Positions 19,158 to 28,692 of a stretch of 64,000 nt of DNA are shown piece by piece; within the stretch, counting starts at the first letter, position 1, and the number at the start of each line of letters is the position of its first letter. Under the pieces are notes generated by a model that had not been told where the DNA came from, did no database searches, and saw only the letters and a program-made list of their open reading frames with translations. A program made the translations under genes and the position numbers. The stretch comes from Flavobacteriaceae bacterium (lineage in GTDB: Bacteria > Bacteroidota > Bacteroidia > Flavobacteriales > Flavobacteriaceae), in contig JAQWJJ010000011.1 of NCBI GenBank assembly GCA_029248405.1, positions 124,001 through 188,000 of the forward strand, in the 5' to 3' direction.

Positions 19158-19807
19158 TGTTGTTCTGCTAATACACTGAGTCCTCCGGTAACGACCTCAT
19201 TAAGGGTTACATTTACTTTACTGCCAAGAGGTAGATAGACATCAACACGGGAGCCGAACTTGATGAAACCGCTGTCGTCTGTTTGCTTGGCGCGTTGACC
19301 CTGTTGTGCATAATTCACAATACGCTTGGCTAAGGCCCCTGCAATCTGGCGAAAAAGTACAGGTCCGAAAACAGGACTCTCAACCACTACTGTTGTTCGT
19401 TCATTATCGGTACTGGCCTTGGGGTGCCAAGCCACTAGATATTTTCCTGGATGATATTTGCTGTATGCAATGTTTCCGCCCACGGGATAACGTGTGACGT
19501 GGACATTAATAGGCGACATGAAAACAGATATTTGTAGCCGCTTGTCTTTAAAAAACTCAGGTTCAAAAACTTCCTCAATGACCACTACTTTACCATCGAC
19601 AGGGGATAAAACCTTATTGTCGTCTAGCGTGTAGTCACGTTTTGGATTTCTAAAGAATTGCAAAATCAAAATCAGAACGACAAATCCAACCGACCAAATC
19701 AGGTATTGACCCCAGGCAGGCATGGCCACATAATGCGCCACCAAAAAGAGGAGCGCCACAAGCATAAAAGTCACAGTAATGATTCGGTATCCTTCTTTAT
19801 GAAACAT
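19154..19807 (-). CDS. psd: Phosphatidylserine decarboxylase (short, pyruvoyl type)
   Basis: Makes phosphatidylethanolamine from phosphatidylserine. 217 residues from the ATG at 19807 (MFHKEG); the frame opens further upstream but that would lengthen the overlap with cdsA. N-terminal membrane helices, then SPVDGKVV, SPINVHVTRYP with the catalytic His, and the C-terminal self-cleavage site FGSRVDV, whose Ser becomes the pyruvoyl group. It overlaps the end of cdsA by 11 bases and the ACBP start by 4: a cdsA-psd-ACBP operon. Confidence 0.93.
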   Translation of the reverse strand: MFHKEGYRIITVTFMLVALLFLVAHYVAMPAWGQYLIWSVGFVVLILILQFFRNPKRDYTLDDNKVLSPVDGKVVVIEEVFEPEFFKDKRLQISVFMSPINVHVTRYPVGGNIAYSKYHPGKYLVAWHPKASTDNERTTVVVESPVFGPVLFRQIAGALAKRIVNYAQQGQRAKQTDDSGFIKFGSRVDVYLPLGSKVNVTLNEVVTGGLSVLAEQQ

Positions 19808-20597
19808 AATAAGTGATTTGAAGTATGGTATAAACAAATGGGCTCACAAAAATAATGCTGTCGAGACGGTCGTAAATCCCGCCATGTCCCGGCAATAATC
19901 GGCCGCTATCTTTGACTTGTGCTTTGCGCTTGAATTTGGACTGTATCAAGTCGCCAATCGTGCCAAAACAGGCAATAACTCCTGCCAGGATAAGCCATAA
20001 AACTAGCGATTGGTGCAATATGTATTGCGCTAAAATTGCTCCGCAAATTAAACTGCCGACCAAGCCTCCTAGCGTTCCTTCGATGGTTTTTTTGGGTGAG
20101 ACCCGCTCCAATAATTTGCGCCGCCCAAAATTAACGCCTACCAAGTAGGCCATGCTGTCATTGACCCAGATCAGCACAAACACTCCAGCGATCAGGTGGG
20201 CGTCAAAAATTCCGTTATGAAAAGGAATGAGCCCCATGCAAAGGATCCCAATCATGATGTAGAACACCATAGGAATATATTTGCGTTCCAATCTTTGGTG
20301 AGATGCGTAATCGAAGAGACTCAGGATGAGGTAAAGGTTCATGAAGACCCCCAAAAGACCGATCAAAGGCGTTGCCCAAAAGGGGGCTTGGGGCGTGTGG
20401 ACCAAATAGAAAAATATGCAAAATAGGAGATAAGGCACTATGCTCTTGATCTGGATCAGTCTTTGGAATTCAAATAAGGTCAAGAGCCCGAGCACGCCCG
20501 TCAAAATCAAATAATATTGCGATGAAGAATACATGGCAAACAAGACAAGTGTCATGTAAATCAAACCAGAAATGGTGCGCACCAATAATTCTTTCAT
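19797..20597 (-). CDS. cdsA: Phosphatidate cytidylyltransferase
   Basis: Makes CDP-diacylglycerol from phosphatidate and CTP at the inner membrane. Multi-pass protein, 266 residues from the ATG at 20597 (MKELLVRT); the upstream in-frame ATG at 20642 adds non-homologous residues. The CDS signature is clear near the C-terminus: SKFKRKAQVKDSGRLLPGH followed by GGIYDRLDS. The conserved VSPKKTIEG segment is present too. First gene before psd and ACBP; upstream is the LUD gene, 74 bases away. Confidence 0.94.
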   Translation of the reverse strand: MKELLVRTISGLIYMTLVLFAMYSSSQYYLILTGVLGLLTLFEFQRLIQIKSIVPYLLFCIFFYLVHTPQAPFWATPLIGLLGVFMNLYLILSLFDYASHQRLERKYIPMVFYIMIGILCMGLIPFHNGIFDAHLIAGVFVLIWVNDSMAYLVGVNFGRRKLLERVSPKKTIEGTLGGLVGSLICGAILAQYILHQSLVLWLILAGVIACFGTIGDLIQSKFKRKAQVKDSGRLLPGHGGIYDRLDSIIFVSPFVYTILQITYYVS

Positions 20598-20671
20598 GTA
20601 ATGCTTTGGTTGGTTGTTTAGAAGGCCAGTAAGCAACTTCATGCCATAGGTTTGGCCTTATGATCAGGCGG

Positions 20672-21274
20672 CTACAGGTCTTCTAGAAGCAACAAATATA
20701 AGTTTTTTGTACTACTTCCATAACTCATAAAATCTTTTTCCTGGTCTGACTCAAAATCTTGTATGGTCGTGATGTTTGAAGGGATGAACTTGTCGCTTTT
20801 GCTTTTGATCAGCCGCAGTCCTTCGCTGATAGTCTCAACAAGCTGGCTGGTGGTGGCGAAAATCACAATATTGGCGGGCAGTTCATTTAATTTTTTTTCT
20901 TTGATCTGGTTCGAACAAAGTAAAATAGCACCATTGGCTGCAACTAAAGATTCACAGCGTGAAAAGACAAAGCAAGGGTCGTCAGTTTGATTGAATTTCA
21001 GATTGTACCCTTGGAATTTTTCTTCTAAAGAAGGGTCCATGCACCAAACGTCTTGCTCGTACCAATCGTTTTCTAGAAGGATATTGTCAAATGCTTGTTC
21101 GATCTCCTCCCAATTTTCACAGTACAAGAACTTGCCCCCATTTTTACTGAATTTTCGGGTGAATTTTTCGTCTATTGGAAGGTCGTTTTCTGGGAAATAC
21201 TTACTGTGCCCGTTTTCATCGGGATTTTGGTCTGATGTCGTTTTTTTTCCGAGTAGTCTTTTGAATAGACTCAT
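20672..21274 (-). CDS. LUD domain protein (LutC/YkgG-like)
   Basis: 200 residues from the ATG at 21274 (MSLFKRLLGKK); the longer frame to 21307 would run into a -7 promoter box at 21305-21312. The domain resembles LutC-type LUD proteins of lactate-utilisation complexes, but no lutA or lutB gene is near. In this conserved Flavobacteriia neighbourhood (ftsH-LUD-cdsA) it stands alone, so a role in lactate oxidation should not be assumed. Confidence 0.8.
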   Translation of the reverse strand: MSLFKRLLGKKTTSDQNPDENGHSKYFPENDLPIDEKFTRKFSKNGGKFLYCENWEEIEQAFDNILLENDWYEQDVWCMDPSLEEKFQGYNLKFNQTDDPCFVFSRCESLVAANGAILLCSNQIKEKKLNELPANIVIFATTSQLVETISEGLRLIKSKSDKFIPSNITTIQDFESDQEKDFMSYGSSTKNLYLLLLEDL

Positions 21275-21304
21275 GACCGAATATGAGGAGTTAGGTGTAC
21301 CTCT

Positions 21305-21312
21305 CAAAGATA
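21305..21312 (-). promoter_or_regulatory. -7 element of the LUD gene (TATCTTTG)
   Basis: Exact TAnnTTTG match on the minus strand, 30 bases before the chosen ATG at 21274. It supports that start over the longer frame. Confidence 0.5.
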
Positions 21313-21356
21313 TAAAATCTTGCTAAAGTACTCACAGAATAACGTAAAGAATCTCC

Positions 21357-23408
21357 CTATTCTTCTTCTTCGGCTTGGGTGCTTGACTCATTGGTTTTGG
21401 CCTCTGTTTCTGCACTTTGGTCTTCACTTGTCGGCTCAGTAGACTGATTTTCTGATTCTTGTGTTTTTTGATCTGCAAGACTGTGGGCCAACTCGGGAGT
21501 TGCAAAAGGCCTTTGGCCAAAAATACGTTCCAAACTTTCTTTAAAAATAACTTCTTTCTCTAGCAATTCGTTGGCCAACTCGGTAAGCTTGTCCTTGTTT
21601 TCTTCCAGAATTTTGATGGCGCGCAAGTATTGTGCTTCAATAATTTTGGAGATTTCCTGGTCGATGAGTTCGGCTGTTTTTTCACTATATGGTTTGCTGA
21701 AGTTGTATTCGGCTTGCCCAGAAGAATCGTAATAAGTCAAATTCCCAACTTGATCACTCAGACCATAAATTGTGACCATGGCGCGGGCTTGCTTGGTGAC
21801 TTTTTCCAAATCACTCAATGCACCAGTAGATATTTTGTCAAAGATCACTTTCTCGGCGGCACGTCCGCCCATAGTGGCACACATTTCATCGAGCATCTGA
21901 TCAGGACGCACAATGAGACGCTCTTCTGGCAGGTACCAAGCAGCACCGAGAGATTGCCCTCTGGGCACTATGGTTACTTTAACCAGTGGAGCGGCGTATT
22001 CGAGCATCCAGCTTACCGTTGCATGACCGGCTTCATGAAAAGCAATGGCCTTTTTTTCATCGGCAGTAATGATTTTGTTTTTCTTTTCCAATCCGCCAAC
22101 GATGCGGTCTACAGCATCTAGAAAATCTTGACGACCTACTTGTTTCTTCTCTTGGCGTGCCGCAATAAGTGCCGCTTCATTACACACATTGGCAATGTCG
22201 GCTCCAGAGAATCCAGGCGTCTGCTTGGCCAAAAAGTCCATGTCTACGGTTTCATCTTTGACTATAGGGCGTAAGTGCACATCAAAAATTTCTTTACGTT
22301 CGCGGACGTCTGGTAAGTCAACGTAAATCTGACGGTCAAAACGACCGGCACGCATCAATGCTTTGTCCAGAACATCAGCGCGGTTGGTTGCAGCGATCAC
22401 AATGACATTAGTGTTTGTGCCAAAACCATCCATCTCTGTAAGCAATTGATTGAGCGTATTTTCTCGCTCGTCATTAGAACCGGAGAAATTGCTTTTGCCG
22501 CGCGCTCGTCCAATGGCATCAATCTCGTCAATAAATATGATGGCTGGAGATTTCTCTTTGGCTTGTTTGAATAAATCACGCACCCTTGAGGCTCCAACAC
22601 CCACAAACATCTCCACAAAATCGGAGCCTGAAAGAGAGAAAAACGGAACCTTCGCTTCTCCAGCGACCGCCTTAGCTAAAAGGGTTTTACCGGTTCCGGG
22701 AGGACCTACCAATAATGCCCCTTTTGGGATTTTACCCCCAAGAGCAGTGTATTTTTCTGGGTGTTTTAAGAAGTCCACAATTTCTTGAACCTCTTCTTTA
22801 GCGCCTTCGAGACCAGCGACATCCTTGAAGGTCGTTTTGACATCCGTTTTTTCATCAAATAGTTTGGCCTTAGACTTCCCAATATTGAAAATTTGTCCTC
22901 CTGCACCACCTCCTGCGCCATTTGACATGCGGCGCATGATGAAAATCCAAACCCCTATGATCACGGCAAAGAATAAAATGGAGGGCAAGAATTCAGCCCA
23001 AATATTGGTTTCTGTATTCCAAACAATTTTGGTGTTCAGCCCATTATCTTGCTTGATGGCTGTGATGTTATTTTCAAAATTTTGAAGATCGCCGAATTCA
23101 AATTGATAAGTCGGATCGTTTGCTCCAGGTTGTAGCAAACGATTTTTGGTTTTATTGGCGTGAACAGATTGTTGCTGCGCTTCTGCCGTGAGGTAAATGC
23201 GCGCCATTTTTTTGTTGATGATCTCGACTTTTTCGACATCGCCATTTTTGAGGTAATTTTCGAATTCAATCTGTGAGGTCCGAATCGGCTCAGATAGATT
23301 GCCACCACCAAAAAAATTCAAGCCAATGAACATGGCGAATATGGCAATATAGATCCAGTAAGAATTGATCTTTGGTTTTTTCAAATTTGGTTTTTGTTCT
23401 TTTGCCAT
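21357..23408 (-). CDS. ftsH: ATP-dependent zinc metalloprotease FtsH
   Basis: Membrane-anchored AAA protease for quality control of membrane and soluble proteins. 683 residues: two transmembrane helices (about 17-35 and 140-158) flanking a periplasmic domain, Walker A GPPGTGKT (235-242), Walker [12 protein letters not shown], second region of homology, and the zinc site HEAGH (458-462) with a downstream Asp ligand. The C-terminus is a low-complexity, Glu/Ser/Thr-rich tail. Follows rsfS by 16 bases. Confidence 0.97.
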   Translation of the reverse strand: MAKEQKPNLKKPKINSYWIYIAIFAMFIGLNFFGGGNLSEPIRTSQIEFENYLKNGDVEKVEIINKKMARIYLTAEAQQQSVHANKTKNRLLQPGANDPTYQFEFGDLQNFENNITAIKQDNGLNTKIVWNTETNIWAEFLPSILFFAVIIGVWIFIMRRMSNGAGGGAGGQIFNIGKSKAKLFDEKTDVKTTFKDVAGLEGAKEEVQEIVDFLKHPEKYTALGGKIPKGALLVGPPGTGKTLLAKAVAGEAKVPFFSLSGSDFVEMFVGVGASRVRDLFKQAKEKSPAIIFIDEIDAIGRARGKSNFSGSNDERENTLNQLLTEMDGFGTNTNVIVIAATNRADVLDKALMRAGRFDRQIYVDLPDVRERKEIFDVHLRPIVKDETVDMDFLAKQTPGFSGADIANVCNEAALIAARQEKKQVGRQDFLDAVDRIVGGLEKKNKIITADEKKAIAFHEAGHATVSWMLEYAAPLVKVTIVPRGQSLGAAWYLPEERLIVRPDQMLDEMCATMGGRAAEKVIFDKISTGALSDLEKVTKQARAMVTIYGLSDQVGNLTYYDSSGQAEYNFSKPYSEKTAELIDQEISKIIEAQYLRAIKILEENKDKLTELANELLEKEVIFKESLERIFGQRPFATPELAHSLADQKTQESENQSTEPTSEDQSAETEAKTNESSTQAEEEE

Positions 23409-23424
23409 GGGCTCATGAAGTGTT

Positions 23425-23796
23425 TTAGTATGCGGAATCGATGGTTACGGTTTTGGCATCTGCCCAAAGTCCTTCGATATCGTAAAATTCTCTGATGTGT
23501 TTTTGGAAGACGTGCACCACCACATGAACATAGTCCATGAGGATCCATTCGGCATTATCGCTTCCCTCTATATGCCATGGTTTTTCTTTGAGGCTTTTGC
23601 TGACCAATTTTTGAACTGAACTGGCGATGGCATTGACCTGAGTATTTGACGTTCCGTTACAAATCACAAAATAGTCACAAACTGAGTTTTCGACTGCGCG
23701 CAGATCTAAAATTTGTATGTCTTGACCTTTGACTTCTTCTATGCCTTTGATGACATCAGCGACAATTTGATCAGCGCTTGTTTGATTTTTTTGCAT
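23425..23796 (-). CDS. rsfS: Ribosomal silencing factor RsfS
   Basis: 123 residues, Iojap family. Binds ribosomal protein uL14 and blocks subunit joining under nutrient limitation. Typical segments: VCDYFVICNGTS, WHIEGSDNAEWILMDY and VHVFQKHIREFYDIEGLW. First gene of a unit with ftsH. A perfect -7 box lies at 23814-23821. Divergent from birA. Confidence 0.95.
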   Translation of the reverse strand: MQKNQTSADQIVADVIKGIEEVKGQDIQILDLRAVENSVCDYFVICNGTSNTQVNAIASSVQKLVSKSLKEKPWHIEGSDNAEWILMDYVHVVVHVFQKHIREFYDIEGLWADAKTVTIDSAY

Positions 23797-23813
23797 TAAG
23801 TTTTTGATTTGTG

Positions 23814-23821
23814 CAAATTTA
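23814..23821 (-). promoter_or_regulatory. -7 element of rsfS-ftsH (TAAATTTG)
   Basis: Exact TAnnTTTG match on the minus strand, 17 bases before the rsfS ATG at 23796. No clear -33 TTG. Confidence 0.5.
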
Positions 23822-23879
23822 TTACTTTTTTACTTCTCGAACAGACATAGATCATTAGATTCACGCCAAACTTTCTCAC

Positions 23880-24608
23880 TTGATTGAAATCAAAATTGAT
23901 GCCACTGAGTCGACCAACGACTATTTGAAGGAAATGATGCGCCGTTTGCCTGTCGCCGACGGTACTTTAGTCAGCACGGATCACCAAACCAAAGGAAAGG
24001 GACAGCGTGGCACGGTGTGGCACTTTGAAAGAGATAAGAGTCTCGCTATTAGTATCTTAAAGACTTTTGATTCGGCACAAAGTATTGTCCCATTTCAGGT
24101 CCAAATCCGGGTGTCGTTGGCGATACTTTCGGTCCTTGAGACATTGGGTGTTCCGAATCTAATGGTCAAGTGGCCAAACGACATATTGTCAGACGGTGCG
24201 AAGATCGCCGGTATCCTGATTGAAAATCAATACCAAGGGCAACTAAAATCTTCGGTTATTGGTCTTGGTCTCAATGTCAATAATGCCTTTTTGCCTAATT
24301 TGCCCAATGCGACCTCTCTTTTTCTGGTGACAAACAAAGTCCGGGAAATCAACCAGATCAAGTCGTTGCTGTATGACCAAATTCTGGCCAGTTTATCCGA
24401 TCTGCAAGCCAATCAATTACAGAATGATGTCGCACAATATGAGTCCTCACTGTTCCGCAAAGATGTGTCCTCGCGTTTCATGACCCTCCAGGGAGAGGTG
24501 TTTGAGGGGAAGATTCGTGGAGTGTCTGATCAAGGGCTTCTGCGGATCGAAGACCGGACAAATCAAATGCGCTTTTTTGCGCTAAAAACAATTAAGTTTT
24601 TGGATTAG
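23880..24608 (+). CDS. birA: Biotin--[acetyl-CoA-carboxylase] ligase
   Basis: Attaches biotin to the carboxyl carrier protein. 242 residues, ligase domain only with no DNA-binding repressor domain, as is usual in Bacteroidota. ATESTNDYLK opens the domain, KGKGQRGTVWHF is the biotinyl-AMP loop, KWPNDILSDGAKIAGILIE is the core motif. The start is TTG at 23880, which gives the family's normal N-terminus; no ATG is available. The stop interlocks with the convergent SRPBCC gene (24605-24608). Confidence 0.93.
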   Translation: MIEIKIDATESTNDYLKEMMRRLPVADGTLVSTDHQTKGKGQRGTVWHFERDKSLAISILKTFDSAQSIVPFQVQIRVSLAILSVLETLGVPNLMVKWPNDILSDGAKIAGILIENQYQGQLKSSVIGLGLNVNNAFLPNLPNATSLFLVTNKVREINQIKSLLYDQILASLSDLQANQLQNDVAQYESSLFRKDVSSRFMTLQGEVFEGKIRGVSDQGLLRIEDRTNQMRFFALKTIKFLD

Positions 24609-24997
24609 AGTGACTGTAAATTGGTCGTGAGCGTCTCAATAAATTTGGTGATTGGGCCCTTGATCATCATCGCCATCATTGGGTTAAAGTCTCCAGAGAA
24701 ACACAATTCGATATGACAGGTGGCGCCATCAATTGGGGTCAAATCTCCCGTAAGGTTAAAAGGAAGTTTGTCACTCTTCGCTCCCAAAACCAATTGGGTT
24801 GGGCGTTGGGAAGATTTTGTTTCTAATGCAATCTCAGGCATGCCTTTGAGCGCAAAAATAAAGGCGTTTGGTCCCAGAACTTCAAATTTACTGATAGATT
24901 CCGGCATGAGCTGCTCAAAATTCTCAACCTGATTCAAAAAGTCAAAAACGGTTTCTGCGTTTTTGTTGATCAGGACTTTGGCTCCCTTAATTTCCAT
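24605..24997 (-). CDS. SRPBCC-fold (START/CoxG-like) protein
   Basis: 130 residues with the N-terminal pattern of SRPBCC lipid/ligand-binding proteins (KNAETVFDFLNQVENFEQLMP) and a C-terminal amphipathic helix. Located after pyrE with 22 bases between them, in a gene order conserved in Flavobacteriia. Ligand and role are unknown. Confidence 0.8.
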   Translation of the reverse strand: MEIKGAKVLINKNAETVFDFLNQVENFEQLMPESISKFEVLGPNAFIFALKGMPEIALETKSSQRPTQLVLGAKSDKLPFNLTGDLTPIDGATCHIELCFSGDFNPMMAMMIKGPITKFIETLTTNLQSL

Positions 24998-25019
24998 GTG
25001 ACTGTTTTTTTTGTGATTG

Positions 25020-25661
25020 TTATGGTGTCCAAATTGACGGGTCTTCGCGCCATTTGCCCAGAATATTGGCTTGTTCTGACGTGATGTAGTTCGATTTTTC
25101 GGCTTGTAGCAATAGATGGGTGTAATCGCTCAAGGTGTTCAATTGGATCTTGGCTTGTTCAAAATTAGATTCAGCTACTGGAAAACCATAAGTGAAAATG
25201 GCGACCATTCCTTTGACGTTGGCTTTGGCATCGCGCAATGCTTCTACGGCTTTAAGACTACTGCCGCCAGTCGAAATCAAATCTTCGACCACAACAACGT
25301 TTTGGTTTTCATTGAGTAGCCCCTCAATTTGGTTTTGACGGCCATGAGATTTGGCTTCTGGACGCACATAGCAAAATGGTAAATTCAAATAGTCGGCCAC
25401 TAATGCGCCAATGCCAATCGCCCCTGTAGCAACCCCCGCAATAACATCTGGTTTGCCATAAAGTGTTTCGATTTGACTGGCCAAGTGTTCGCGAATAAAG
25501 TTCCTTATGGCCGGATATGATAGGGTGATTCTATTGTCGCAATAAATCGGAGATTGCCAGCCAGAGGCCCATGTAAATGGGTTTTGTGGTTGCAATTTAA
25601 TTGCATTAATTTGCAAAAGAAGTTCGGCTGTCTTTTGCGCTGTTTCTTTGTTTAAAATCAT
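25020..25661 (-). CDS. pyrE: Orotate phosphoribosyltransferase
   Basis: Converts orotate and PRPP to OMP in pyrimidine synthesis. The PRPP motif is VVVVEDLISTGGSS (about residues 118-131), the flexible loop holds RPEAKSHGRQNQ, and FTWASGWQSPIYCDNR is the N-terminal signature. The start is the ATG at 25661, only 7 bases from the ATG of the divergent NUDIX gene; the in-frame start at 25694 would lie inside that gene. A -7 box sits immediately upstream. Confidence 0.95.
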   Translation of the reverse strand: MILNKETAQKTAELLLQINAIKLQPQNPFTWASGWQSPIYCDNRITLSYPAIRNFIREHLASQIETLYGKPDVIAGVATGAIGIGALVADYLNLPFCYVRPEAKSHGRQNQIEGLLNENQNVVVVEDLISTGGSSLKAVEALRDAKANVKGMVAIFTYGFPVAESNFEQAKIQLNTLSDYTHLLLQAEKSNYITSEQANILGKWREDPSIWTP

Positions 25662-25665
25662 TTTG

Positions 25666-25673
25666 CAAATGTA
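25666..25673 (-). promoter_or_regulatory. -7 element of pyrE, overlapping the NUDIX start codon (TACATTTG)
   Basis: Exact TAnnTTTG on the minus strand, ending 4 bases before the pyrE ATG. It spans the ATG (25669-25671) of the oppositely oriented NUDIX gene. Use of this box would produce a leaderless or nearly leaderless pyrE transcript. Confidence 0.55.
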
Positions 25674-26292
25674 TAAAGTTTTTGTGAAAGACATTCCGAT
25701 TATTCTGAGTTCAGAAAAATCAGTAGAAGCCCCTTACGAAACCATTCCTCTGGCATCTGCCCGCTTCAAGCACTTGGTCAAAAAAATTCATAAGGGCGAG
25801 AAACGGTATGTGCATCTGTACGACAAAAATGCCGAAAAGTTGGAGCATTACCTCAAGAAGAAAATTCCTTTTGTGGTCGCTGCAGGTGGATTGGTTGAAA
25901 ATGATCAGAATGAACTGCTGTTTATATACCGCAACAAAAGATGGGATTTACCCAAAGGTCATGTCGAACCTGGTGAAGATTATGAATCAGCAGCTATTCG
26001 AGAAGTAGAGGAGGAGACAGGGGTTCAAAACTTGGTCATCAAGTCTTTTTTGACCACGACCTATCATGTCTTCAAGCGCAAGGGCGAATTTCGGCTTAAA
26101 GTGACGTATTGGTATAAAATGTCTACCGACTACAAGGGAGATTTGGCACCTCAGATCAAAGAGGGCATCCAGAAGGCCAAATGGAAGAATTTCAAAAAAT
26201 CCCAAAAAGCCTTGTCTAAAAGCTACGCCAACATCCGGACGCTATTCCCCAGTACTTATTTGACTCATGACCCTGACCACAGGATAACGTAA
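25669..26292 (+). CDS. NUDIX hydrolase
   Basis: 207 residues. Complete Nudix box GHVEPGEDYESAAIREVEEE with TGV following (GX5EX7REUXEEXGU), preceded by WDLPKG, a segment seen in diadenosine-polyphosphate-type Nudix enzymes. The N-terminal 60 residues form a separate small domain without a recognised family. Start chosen at ATG 25669 (MYKVFV). The tail overlaps the end of the convergent M14 peptidase gene by 51 bases. Substrate unknown. Confidence 0.9.
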   Translation: MYKVFVKDIPIILSSEKSVEAPYETIPLASARFKHLVKKIHKGEKRYVHLYDKNAEKLEHYLKKKIPFVVAAGGLVENDQNELLFIYRNKRWDLPKGHVEPGEDYESAAIREVEEETGVQNLVIKSFLTTTYHVFKRKGEFRLKVTYWYKMSTDYKGDLAPQIKEGIQKAKWKNFKKSQKALSKSYANIRTLFPSTYLTHDPDHRIT

Positions 26293-28017
26293 ATGAGCGG
26301 CTTCATAATGTATGGATTGCTTGTGTAACCAATCTAACTGCGCATACCAGTTATTTGCAAACCCTTGGTCACTTGTCTTCTTGGCCAAAAAGTCTTGTTT
26401 GATTGCGGGATGGTCCGCTAAAAATACTTTGGCAAGATCTTCCCAGACATAAGGAGAAAACCCTTCTTTTTGCTGTAAAATGGTATCAAAGAAATTCCAA
26501 TTAAAAAATGAATCAACCGCTTCTGGCTCTAAAACTTCAAGGAGATATCGTGCGCCCCATTGATCCACAGGAATGACCCAGTCGCCAGGACGAATCGTGA
26601 AGAGCTGTTGCTTGGTATCGACTGAAGTGGCAGAATGTAAATAATGACCCTCAAATGGTCTGGGGCCGGTTTTGTAGTCGTTGATGAAGTAGACCTCAGC
26701 ATCCACTATCTGAGCAGTGGTCCACTGAGTCATTTCTATCCCGTTGGCCTGAAGTCGCTTGATGACCTGATCAAAAGCTTGTGGCACGATATAGTAGTGT
26801 GGAATAACCACTTCTTTCTGCGCGCGAAAGCTATTGCGGTATTCGATGGTGCGTTCGTAGGGCTTGTCGCGATCAAAAAACAAACGGTCGAACCCAGTGA
26901 TTTCACTGGGTTTTTTCAAGGCTTCGTAGCCTAAAAAAGATCTTTTTGTAGCCCTTGTGGTGTCCACAGTCCAGTCCATTGTGTAGGACTGTCCCGGACT
27001 AAAACGCCTGGTGGTTTCTTGCCTGATTCTTGCCACGTGATCGACTTGTTGGTCTGCTAGTGCAATGAATTCAGTCAGTAAGGCATAGGTGCCCATAACG
27101 CGTTGTTTATAGGGCTTGAGCATGTGGGTTTCCACCATCATGCCTGCTGTATGGAACAAAGCGGTATAGCCTGTGGAGTAGCGTGGATGGTCCATAAATT
27201 GCGTAAAACCCTCCTCTGGTGACTGATTAAAAACATTGACATAAGGGGTGATGGGCCAGCCCTTTTCCGCGAGCCTTGTTTCGAGATCCGGCATGAGTGA
27301 CTGATCAATGTAATCTCCCAAAGCCCCGCCGATTTTGTTGTGTTGGGTAAATAAGTGTGTCAGCGTGTATTGATAATCTGCACCATTACTCACATGGGTG
27401 TCGATGAACCAATAGGGGGACAGCTTGTGAAAAATTTCGCTAAAGCCTATGGCGTTTTTGGTGTCTGATTTTACGAAGTCCCTGTTGAGGTCAAAATTTT
27501 TGGCATTACCCCTAAAACCGTAAGCTTCAGGTCCATTCTGATTGGTGCGTGTCCCAGAATTTCGATTCAAAGCCCCGCCAATATTATAGACTGGGATGAC
27601 GCCAATACTGATGTGTTCTGGCGCTGCAGTTAGGCCTAGCGCCAAATCGCGAAGCAACATCATACTGGCATCTATGCCATCACTCTCACCAGGATGGATG
27701 CCATTATTGATCAATAAAAAGGGCAGATCTCCGAGCTGGTCGTGGGTATTGTTCAGGGCATTTTTACCCAGAAAAACCACAAGATGAAGGGGTTCTCCAC
27801 TGTCTGTTGTGCCCATTTCATACATTTTGACGGTTTCGAAATCGTCGGCGAGCCTTTGATAATAGGCGATGACTTGTGCATACGTTGGCGTCTCAAGACC
27901 TTGAGTCTGTTCAAAATAGGTCTGGTAGTCGCTCGCTGTTTTGGGGGTAGTCTTGTCTTGACATCCTTGAATACCAATCATAATCAGGCAGACGAGCAGT
28001 AAGATACGGTCATTCAT
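26242..28017 (-). CDS. M14-family zinc carboxypeptidase, lipoprotein
   Basis: 591 residues from the ATG at 28017 (MNDRILLL); an ATG at 28032 is an alternative. A signal peptide ends at a lipobox Cys (GIQGCQD), so it should be a membrane-anchored exported peptidase. Zinc ligands are seen in NNGIHPGESDG (HxxE) and FIDTHVSNG; the middle and C-terminal parts are an extension usual in Bacteroidota M14 proteins. It probably trims peptides in the periplasm or at the surface; the substrate is unknown. Convergent with NUDIX with 51 bases shared. Confidence 0.85.
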   Translation of the reverse strand: MNDRILLLVCLIMIGIQGCQDKTTPKTASDYQTYFEQTQGLETPTYAQVIAYYQRLADDFETVKMYEMGTTDSGEPLHLVVFLGKNALNNTHDQLGDLPFLLINNGIHPGESDGIDASMMLLRDLALGLTAAPEHISIGVIPVYNIGGALNRNSGTRTNQNGPEAYGFRGNAKNFDLNRDFVKSDTKNAIGFSEIFHKLSPYWFIDTHVSNGADYQYTLTHLFTQHNKIGGALGDYIDQSLMPDLETRLAEKGWPITPYVNVFNQSPEEGFTQFMDHPRYSTGYTALFHTAGMMVETHMLKPYKQRVMGTYALLTEFIALADQQVDHVARIRQETTRRFSPGQSYTMDWTVDTTRATKRSFLGYEALKKPSEITGFDRLFFDRDKPYERTIEYRNSFRAQKEVVIPHYYIVPQAFDQVIKRLQANGIEMTQWTTAQIVDAEVYFINDYKTGPRPFEGHYLHSATSVDTKQQLFTIRPGDWVIPVDQWGARYLLEVLEPEAVDSFFNWNFFDTILQQKEGFSPYVWEDLAKVFLADHPAIKQDFLAKKTSDQGFANNWYAQLDWLHKQSIHYEAAHLRYPVVRVMSQISTGE

Positions 28018-28065
28018 ATGGCGGTGGTGCATCAATAATTTGTCTAAATGTACTAAGGTTTGGGC

Positions 28066-28097
28066 ATAAAAAAAAGGTGCTCAAGGCACCTTTTTTT
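28066..28097 (-). terminator. Intrinsic terminator after rho
   Basis: GGTGC/GCACC stem (28076-28080 with 28086-28090) flanked by nine A on one side and seven T on the other, so it could act in both directions. It lies 17 bases after the rho stop. Confidence 0.75.
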
Positions 28098-28113
28098 CAT
28101 TTATCATCGTCTT

Positions 28114-28689
28114 TTAACCATTCATCGAGATCAGGAATTCTTCATTATTGCGCGTTTGCTTGATTCGGTCATTAATGAATTCCATCGCTTCTACAGGGTT
28201 CATGTCGGCAAGATATTTGCGCATGACCCACATGCGTTGGATGACTTTTTCATCTAATAACATATCGTCGCGACGCGTTCCAGAAGACGTCAAGTCGATT
28301 GCTGGAAATATTCTTCTGTTAGATATCTTACGGTCTAGTTGAAGTTCCATGTTTCCGGTCCCTTTAAATTCTTCAAAGATCACTTCATCCATTTTAGATC
28401 CAGTTTCAGTAAGCGCTGTGGCGATGATGCTGAGTGAACCGCCATTTTCAATATTTCTTGCGGCACCAAAGAATCTTTTGGGTTTGTGTAAGGCATTGGC
28501 ATCAACCCCTCCAGACAAAATTTTACCACTGGCCGGTTGCACAGTATTATAGGCGCGAGCCAATCGGGTGATGGAATCCAATAGGATCACCACATCATGG
28601 CCACACTCTACAAGACGTTTGGCCTTGTCGATTACAATATTGGCCACACGCACATGTTCTGTCGCTTCTTTGTCGAAGGTAGAAGCCAC
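28114..28689 (-). CDS. rho: Rho, C-terminal fragment after the premature stop
   Basis: 191 residues if translation restarts at the GTG at 28689, one codon after the TAA-GTT pair. It holds Walker B, the Q and R loops and the C-terminal subunit interface. No ribosome binding site of its own is evident; restart would depend on ribosomes finishing the upstream fragment. Confidence 0.5.
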   Translation of the reverse strand: MASTFDKEATEHVRVANIVIDKAKRLVECGHDVVILLDSITRLARAYNTVQPASGKILSGGVDANALHKPKRFFGAARNIENGGSLSIIATALTETGSKMDEVIFEEFKGTGNMELQLDRKISNRRIFPAIDLTSSGTRRDDMLLDEKVIQRMWVMRKYLADMNPVEAMEFINDRIKQTRNNEEFLISMNG

Positions 28690-28692
28690 AAC

